Part shown: one piece after another, positions 46,301-55,300 of the stretch | Layout of the letters: each line of letters starts with the position of its first letter | How positions within the stretch are numbered: the first letter of the stretch is position 1 | Assembly: GCA_002336895.1 (NCBI GenBank) | Contig: DDFC01000035.1 | Location: forward strand, 7,739-71,738 | Reading direction: 5' to 3' | From: Verrucomicrobiaceae bacterium UBA1938 | Lineage (GTDB): Bacteria; Verrucomicrobiota; Verrucomicrobiia; Verrucomicrobiales; Verrucomicrobiaceae | DNA length: 64,000 nucleotides | The notes under the pieces: generated by a model | Seen by the model: the letters and a program-made list of their open reading frames with translations, nothing else | Told to the model about the DNA's origin: nothing | Database searches by the model: none | Made by a program: the position numbers and the translations under genes

Positions 46301-49300
46301 CCTCCGCCTCGGCGCGCTGGTGGACACCGAATACGCCGCCACCACCGACGCCACCGCCACCGGCGACGACATCACCGGCGTGGATGACGAAGACGGCGTC
46401 ACGCTGCCTGCCATGACCGCCGGAGCTCCGGCCACCATCACCATCACGGCCACAAACGCCACCGGCTCCCCCGCCTATCTCAACGTCTGGATCGACTACA
46501 ACAACAACGGCGTCTTCACCGACACCGGAGAACAGATCGCCACCAACACCGCCGTCCCCAACGGCGCCAGCAACGCCACCTACAACCTCAACATCACCGT
46601 GCCCGCCACCGCCGTCACCGGCACCGGCCTGGGGGTGCGGGCACGCATCTCCACGGACATCTCCCCTGGGTCCACGGGGGCTGGCGGCGTCGGCGAAGTG
46701 GAGGACTACGTGGCCAGCATCGCCGTTCCGACCACTGACTACGGCGACTATTCGGTCTTCCCCCTGGCCAGCAGCACCGCCAACAGCACCCTCCGCCTCG
46801 GCGCGCTGACAGACACCGAATACAACGCCACCACCAACACCACCGCCACCGGCGACGACATCACCGGCAGCGATGACGAGGACGGCGTCACCCTTCCCGC
46901 CATGATCGCAGGCGGCCCGGCCACCATCCCCGTCGTGTTCACCAACACCTCGGGCTCCACCGCCTACTTCAACGCCTGGATCGACTTCAACGGCAACGGC
47001 GTTCTCACGGATTCAGGCGAGCAGATCGTGACCAACGTGACCGTGCCCACCGGCACCAGCAACAGCACGCAAAACCTCAGCATCACCGTGCCCGCCACCA
47101 CCCTGACCGGGGTGAACCTCGGCGTGCGCACGATGCTGACCTCCTCCGCCTCTCCGGGCAGCACCGGCTATGCGGGCACGGGTGAGATCGAAGACTACGT
47201 GGTCAACATCACCGCACCCACGACGGACTTCGGCGACTTCAGCGGCTTTGCAGACGCCTCCCAGGGCGTGAGCCCCAGCCTGCAGATGGGCGCCAGCGTG
47301 GACGCGGAATACGCCTCCACCCGCAACGCCATCGCCACCGGGGATGACATCACAGGCATCGATGACGAAGACGGTGTCACCATTCCCTCCATGACCGCAG
47401 GCCAGACGGTGACGATCCCCGTGGTCATCACCAACAGCACCGGCGCTCTCGGCTACCTGAATGCGTGGATCGACTTCAACAACAACGGCGTCCTCACAGA
47501 CTCCGGCGAGCAGATCGCCACCAATGTCAACGTCGCCACCGGCAGCAGCAACACCACCTTCAACATCAATGTGAATGTGCCCACCACGGCGGTGACCGGC
47601 ACCAATGTGGGCGCACGCTTCCGCCTCTCGGCCCCGACCTCTCCCGGCTCCACGGGTGCCAATGCCGCCGTGGGCGAGATCGAGGACTACGTCATCAACA
47701 TCGCCGCCCCGACGCTGGACTACAGCGACTTCAACGGCTTCAGCAACGCAGCCAGCACGGCCAGCACCGCGCTGCGCATGGGCGCGCTGGTGGACACCGA
47801 GTACAACCCCACGGTGAATGCGACGGCTACGGGGGACGACAACACCGGCAGCGATGACGAAGACGGCGTGACGATGCCCTCTCTCAGCGCAGGCCTGGCG
47901 GCCACGATCCCTGTCGTCGTCACCAACACCAGCGGCGCAACCGCCTACCTGAACGCCTGGATCGACTACAACAACAACGGCGTGCTCACCGACAGCGGCG
48001 AGCAGATCGCCACCAACACGATCATCACCACAGGCACCACCGGAGCCACCAAGAACATCTCCATCACCGTGCCAAACACCGCCACGACCGGCACCAACCT
48101 GGGCGTGCGATTCCGCCTCACCTCCGTGGCCTCCCCTGGCTCCACCGGCACTGCCGGAACCGGTGAAGTCGAAGACTATGTGGTCAACATCGTGAGCCCC
48201 ACCTCCGACTTCGGCGACTGGAGCGGTGCTGCCGACGCCTCCAACACGCTCGTCTCCTCCCTGAAGCTCGGCTCCTTGATCGACGCCGAATTCAGCTCCA
48301 CGAAAAACGCCGCCGCCACGGGAGATGACATCACCTATCTGGCCGACGAAGACGGTGTGGCCCTGCCCGCCATGACGGCCGGCGGCAGCTACACCATCCC
48401 CGTGCTCGTGACGAACACCAGCGGCGCCACGGCCTATCTGAACGCCTGGATCGACTTCAACAACAACGGCGTCTTCACCGACCCCGGAGAGCAGATCGCA
48501 TCCAATGTGAGCATCAGCACCGGCAGCAGCGGCGTCACGCAAAACGTCAATGTCACCGTCCCGGCCACCGCCGTCACCGGCTCAGCCCTGGGTGCCCGCT
48601 TCCGCCTCACCTCCGCCAGCACTCCGGGCTCCACCGGCAGCGGCGGCGGCAATGGCGAAGTGGAGGACTACGTGACCACCATCTCCGTGCCCACCACGGA
48701 CTTTGGCGACTTCAGCAAGTTCATCAGCGCCTCCAGCACCCTGAACAGCAACCTGCGCCTCGGCGCGCTGGAAGACACCGAATTCACCGCCACCACCAAC
48801 ACCACCGCCACGGGAGATGACATCACCAACCAGGCTGACGAAGACGGCGTGTCTCTGCCAGCACTGACCGCAGGCGCTCCTGCCACCATCCCGGTGGTCG
48901 TGACGAACAACACCGGCTCAGCCGCCTATCTCAACGCCTGGATCGACTACAACAACAACGGCTCTCTCGCTGACAGCGGCGAGCAGATCGCCACGAATGT
49001 CAGCATTCCCACCGGCACCAGCAGCGCCACGCAAAATCTCAGCATCACCGTGCCGGCCAGCGCCACCACGGGCACCAGCCTGGGCCTGCGCTTCCGCCTC
49101 ACCTCCGTCTCCACTCCCGGCGCCACGGGTGCCGCTGGCAGCGGCGAGGTGGAGGACTACGTGTCCGGCATCGCAGCTCCGCCGCTCGACTACGGAGACC
49201 TCAGCACCGTGGCGGATGCGGCTTCCGCCGCGCTCAGCGGCCTGCGCCTGGGTGCGCTGATCGACACCGAGTACGTCTCCACCCGCAATGCCACCGCCAC

Positions 49301-52300
49301 TGGCGATGACATCACCAACCTCGCTGACGAAGACGGCGTGGCCCTGCCCTCCATGACCGCAGGCGCTCCCGCCACCATCCCGGTGATCGTGACCAACACC
49401 ACGGGCTCCGCCGCCTACCTCAATGTGTGGATCGACTACAACAACAACGCCTCCTTTGCCGACAGCGGAGAGCAGATCGCCACCAATGTCAGCATCCCCA
49501 CCGGCACCAGCAGCGCCACGCAAAACATCAGCATCACCGTGCCGGCCAATGCCACCACGGGCTCCAATGTGGGTGTGCGCGTGCGCCTCACTGATGTGGC
49601 CAACCCCGGCACCACTGGAACCATCGGCAACGGTGAAGTGGAAGACTACGTGACCGTGATCGCGGTGCCCACCACGGACTTTGGTGACTGGAACGGCGCG
49701 CTGGATGCCTCCAGCATCGCCAGCTCAAACCTGCGCATGGGCGCGCTGGCGGACACCGAGTACGTCTCCACCCGCAACTCCACCGCCACCGGAGACGACA
49801 TCACCAATCTGGCTGACGAAGACGGCGTCACACTGCCCAGCCAGACGCCCGGCACCGCAGGCAGCGCCACCGTGGTGGTCACCAACAACAGCGGAGCCAC
49901 GGGCTACCTCAACGCCTGGATTGATTACAACAACAACGGCTCCTTCTCCGACTCTGGCGAGCAGATCGCCACCAACACCGCCATCGCCACCGGCACCAAT
50001 GGCGTGGCGCAGACGGTGAACTTCATCGTGCCCGTCACCGCCATCCCCGGCCAGCGTGGTGCGCGCTTCCGCTTCACCAGCACGCAGAATCCCACCCCCG
50101 TCGGAGCCAGCGGCGTCGGCGAGGTGGAGGACTACATGGTCACCATGACCTGTCTGCCCATTGCGGTTTCTCCCGGCACGCTGACCACGCCCACGGTGGG
50201 CACGGCCTACACTCAGAGCGTCACCGCCTCCGGCAGCCAGGGTGCGCCTTACACTTACAGCATCGGCAGCGGCGCCCTGCCTGCAGGTCTCACGCTGAGC
50301 AGCGCCGGTGTCATCTCCGGTACGCCCACCAGCAGTGCTGCCGCCACCTTCACCGTGGTGGCTACGGACATCTACAGCTGCACAGGTGCCACCAGCTACA
50401 CGGTCACGCCTGCGTGCCCCGCCATTACCGTCACCCCCAGCACGCTGCCCAGCGGCACAGCGGGCACGGCCTACTCGCAGACGCTCTCCGCCAGCGGCGG
50501 CACGGCCTCCTACACATACTCGGTGAGCAGCGGCACGCTGCCCACGGGCCTCTCGCTGAATGCGAGCACGGGTGTGATCTCCGGCACGCCGAGCGTCAGC
50601 AACGGCGCTGGCGTCAGCCTCACCCTCAAGGCCACTGACACCTACGGCTGCGTCGGCACACGCACCGTCACGCTGATCATCTGCCCGGTCGTCACGCTCA
50701 CTCCCTCCACGCTGCCCGCGCCGGTGGTGGGCACCGCCTACTCGCAGACGCTCGCAGGCTCCGGCGGGGCCACGCCTTACACCTTCACCCTGGCCAGCGG
50801 CACGCTGCCCGCCTGGGCCACTCTCAGCAGCTCCGGTGTGCTGAGCGGCACACCGACCAGCACCACCGCCGCCACCTTCTCCGTGAAAGCCACAGATGCC
50901 AATGGCTGCTCCGGCACGCTGAGCTACACCATTACTCCTGTCTGCCCCACCATCAGCATCACCCAGTCCGCCCTGCCGCAGGGCACCATCGGCACGGCCT
51001 ACTCCACGACTCTCACCGCCACAGGCGGCACCGCCCCTTATGGCAGCTGGACGATCACCAGCGGCGCTCTGCCTGCGGGTCTCACACTCAGCGCGGCGGG
51101 CGTCATCTCCGGCACGCCTACGGCCACCGCTTCTCCAGCCACCACCATCACTGTGCGCACCACGGACACCTACGGCTGTCAGGGCTCCAAATCCATCACG
51201 CTTCAGATCTGCCCGGTCGTCACACTGGCTCCCACCACGCTCACCACTCCGGTGGTCGGCACGGCTTACTCGCAGGCGATCACCGCCAGCGGCGGCACGG
51301 CCTCTTACACCTACTCACTGGCCAGCGGCAGCCTGCCCGCCTGGGCCACGCTGAGCAGCGCAGGCGTCATCACGGGCACGCCCAGCAGCACCACGGCGGC
51401 CACCTTCACCGTGAAGGCCACCGATGCCAATGGCTGCGCTGGCACACAAAGCTACACCCTCACGCCAAATTGCCCCGCCATCAGCATCACGCCAGCCACT
51501 GCTACACAGAGCATCGTGGGCACGGCCTATTCGCAGACGCTCACCGCCAGCGGCGGCACCGCACCGTATGCTTCGTGGACGGTCACCAGCGGCACGCTGC
51601 CTGCAGGCCTCACGCTCAATGCCAGCACGGGTGTCATCAGCGGCACGCCCACCACTTCCAACGGCACGGGCGTCAGCGTCACCGTGCGCGCCACGGACAA
51701 CTTCGGCTGCCAGGGCTCGCAGGTCATCCTGCTGCAGGTGTGCCCGGTCATCACACTCTCTCCCACCACGCCTGCCACTCCGACGGTCAGCACCGCCTAC
51801 TCGCAGACCTTCACCGCCAGCGGCGGCGCCACGCCCTACACCTACACCGTGTCCGGCGGCACGCTGCCCACCTGGGCCACCCTCAGCTCTGCCGGTGTGC
51901 TCAGCGGCACGCCTGACAGCCCAAACAGCGCCACCTTCACCGTGAAGGCCACCGATGCCAATGGCTGCCCCGGCACGCAGAGCTACACCATCACACCGGT
52001 GTGCCCCACGCTCACCATCTCCCCCACCACGGCCGCCACCGGCACCGTGGGCACGGCCTATTCACAAACACTGAGCGGCAGCGGCGGCACCGGGCCATAC
52101 ACTTCATGGACGGTCACCAGCGGCTCGCTGCCTGCGGGTCTCTCGCTCACCGCCAGCACCGGTGTCATCAGCGGCACGCCCACGGCTTCCACTGGCGCTG
52201 CGGTCAGCTTCATCGTGCGCACCACGGATGCACGCGGCTGCCAGGCCACGGCCACCATCTCGCTGAAGATCTGCCCCGTCATCTCCCTCACCCCGACGAC

Positions 52301-55300
52301 GATGGCCGCCGCCACTGCAGGCGCCAGCTACACGCAGACGATCAGTGCATCGGGTGGCGTCACGCCCTATGTGTTTGCCGTTTCCAGCGGCGCGCTGCCT
52401 GCGGGCCTCACACTCAATAGCAGCACCGGTGTGGTCTCCGGCACTCCGACCGCCGTTGCCAGCGCCAGCTTCACCATCAGCGCCACCGATGCCAACGGCT
52501 GCCCCGGCACCCGCAACTACACGATGACCCCTGCCTGCCAGACCATCACCGTCAGCCCCTCCACACTGCCTGCGGCCACGGTGAACACCGCCTACTCTCA
52601 GACCGTCTCCTCCACCGGCGGCCTCGGCACCGTCACCTACTCCATCAGCAGCGGCGCACTGCCTGCGGGTCTCAGCCTCAATAGCAGCACCGGCGTCATC
52701 TCCGGCACGCCCACCAGCACCTCTGCAGCCACCTTCACGGTGCGCGCCACCGATGGCAATGCCTGCACCGGCACGCTCAGCTACACCGTCACTCCGGCCT
52801 GCCCTGTCATCACCGTCACTCCCGCCACGCTGACCACCGGTGGCGTGGGTGTGGCCTACTCGCAGACGATGACTGCATCCGGTGGCATCGCCCCGTATGG
52901 CTCATGGACAGTCACCAGCGGCACGCTGCCTGCGGGCCTCTCTCTCAACTCCAGCACCGGTGTCATCAGCGGCACGCCCACCACCTCCAATGGCGCAGGC
53001 GTGAATGTGACCCTCCGCGCCACCGATGCCAACGGCTGCCAGGGCAGCGTGGTGGCCTCCATCAAGATCTGCCCCGTCATCACACAGTCACCCGCCACAT
53101 TTGCCGCACCGGTCGTCGGCACAGCCTGGTCGCAGACCATCAGCGGCTCCGGTGGTGTCTCGCCCTACACCTTCACGCTCGCCAGCGGCGCGCTGCCAGC
53201 GGGCCTCACGCTGAGCAGCAGCGGCACGATCTCCGGCACCGCCACCAGCACCACCTCGGCCACCTTCACCCTCAAAGCCACCGCCTCTGACGGTTGCTCC
53301 GGCACCGCCAGCTACACCGTCACACCGACGTGCCCCACGCTCTCCATCACGCCCAATGGCCCGCTGCCGATAGCCTACCTCGGCACCTCCTACTCTCAGA
53401 CAGTCACCGCCTCCGGCGGCACCGCCCCCTACACCTACGCGCTGCAGAGCGGAGACCTCCCCAGCGGCGTGCTCATCTCCTCCAGCGGCGTCGTCAGCGG
53501 CACACCTGCGGCCAAGGGCACCTTCCCGGTGAATGTGAAAGTCACAGACGCCTACGGCTGCTCTCAGACCTTCAGCCTCAGCATCCAGGTGCTCACCCTC
53601 TCCATCGGCAATCTCGTCTTTGAAGACTCCAACAACAACGGCGTCAAAGACACCGGAGAGCCCGGCGTGGCCGGTGCCACCGTGCAGCTCTTCACCACGG
53701 GAGATGACAATGCCATCGGCGGCAGCGGCACTGCCGCAGACACACAGGTGGGCGCGGACTTCACCACCGACTCCACCGGCGCCTATCTCTTCAGCTCCCT
53801 GCCCTCCGGAAACTACTACGTCAAAGTCACCCCGCCTGCCGACTACCTCTACACTGGCGGCACGCCTGACACCGCCGATGACAACGTGGACAACAACAAC
53901 GATGGCGCGCAGCCCGGCGGCGCTGGCACGCCTGTCTTCAGCCCCATCGTCAATCTCTCCGGCGCAGCCGAATCCATGACCGATGGCGACACCGATCCCA
54001 ACACCAACCTGACCGTGGACTTCGGCCTCTGGTCCAGCGTGGCCGTGGGCAACTTCATCTTCCTCGACATCAACGGCGACGGCGTCCGCAATGAAGGCGA
54101 AAGCCTGGGCAACATCTACGTGGAGCTCTACGCACAGGGTGCCACACCCGGCGTGGACACCCCCGTCAGCGTCGGCACCTCGGGTTGCAGTTGCAAAGGC
54201 CGCTACTACCTCGACGGCCTCAATCCGGGCATCTACTTCCTGCACATCCCCGCTTCCCAATTCTCCGCCGGCATGCCGCTGCAGGGCCTGCAGCCCATGT
54301 CCTCCGTCGTCGCTGGAGACGATGACGTGGGTCAGGATCTCATCTTCAACAACAACCCCGCCGTCAATGGAGCCAGCACCGCCGCCTTCACCCTGCGCCC
54401 CGGCTTCTGCCCGGTGGGCGCTGCCGAATCCGGCGCTGAAGGCAATACGGACGACGCCATCGACGCCCGTGTGGACCTCACCCGCGACCTCGGCATCGTG
54501 GCCCCTGCGGGCACCGGCTTTGCCGCCAGCGAAGCCATCCGCCGCTACATCGTCACCGGCGGCTTCGTCGCCAGCGTGCTGCCCGGTGCCTCCACCTTCG
54601 CCACATGGAGCCAGGACAGCGGCATCGGCGGACCTGCGGACGATCCCGATGAAGACGGCCTCTCCAACCTGCTGGAATACGCCCTGGGCACCGATCCCGC
54701 CAGCCCGCTGCAGCCGAACCGCTTTGCCCTCACGCACGACTCCACCGGCAGCCTCACCGCCCTGCTCACCGTGCCTACCGCCACGCACGATGACCTCATC
54801 ATCAGCCTCGAAACCCTCACCGACCTGACTCAGTCCGGCAAAGCCACCTCGTGGAAGAAGCTCTCCATGGCCAGCACCACCACCATCAATGCCGATGGCA
54901 CGCTCACCCGTGCGTATGGCACACTGGAAAAGCTGCTCGTCTTCAAGGGCCTCGATGGCGGCTACATCCGCCTGCACGTGGATCTGGATGCCAACCGCGA
55001 TGGCGTGCCCGAGGCCACCGTGACCTCCGCCATCCATGGCTGGGGCCGCCAGAGCTTTGCCACCGGCTCCCGCACCTTCAGCATGCCGCTGCTCAATGCC
55101 GCCTTCTTCACCGGACGCGCCGTCTCCGTCAGCAGCAATGAGGTCATGCTCCCCGCCATCATCACCCTGCCCGCAGGCTCGCTCTACCTGGAGGCTCTCG
55201 ACGGCCCGCTGGCCGGTCAGCGCTTTGAAATCGACGCCACCGCCAGCTCCGGCAACACCGTGGTGCTGCAGGGCTCTCAGGACTTCAGCGGCCTGGCCGG

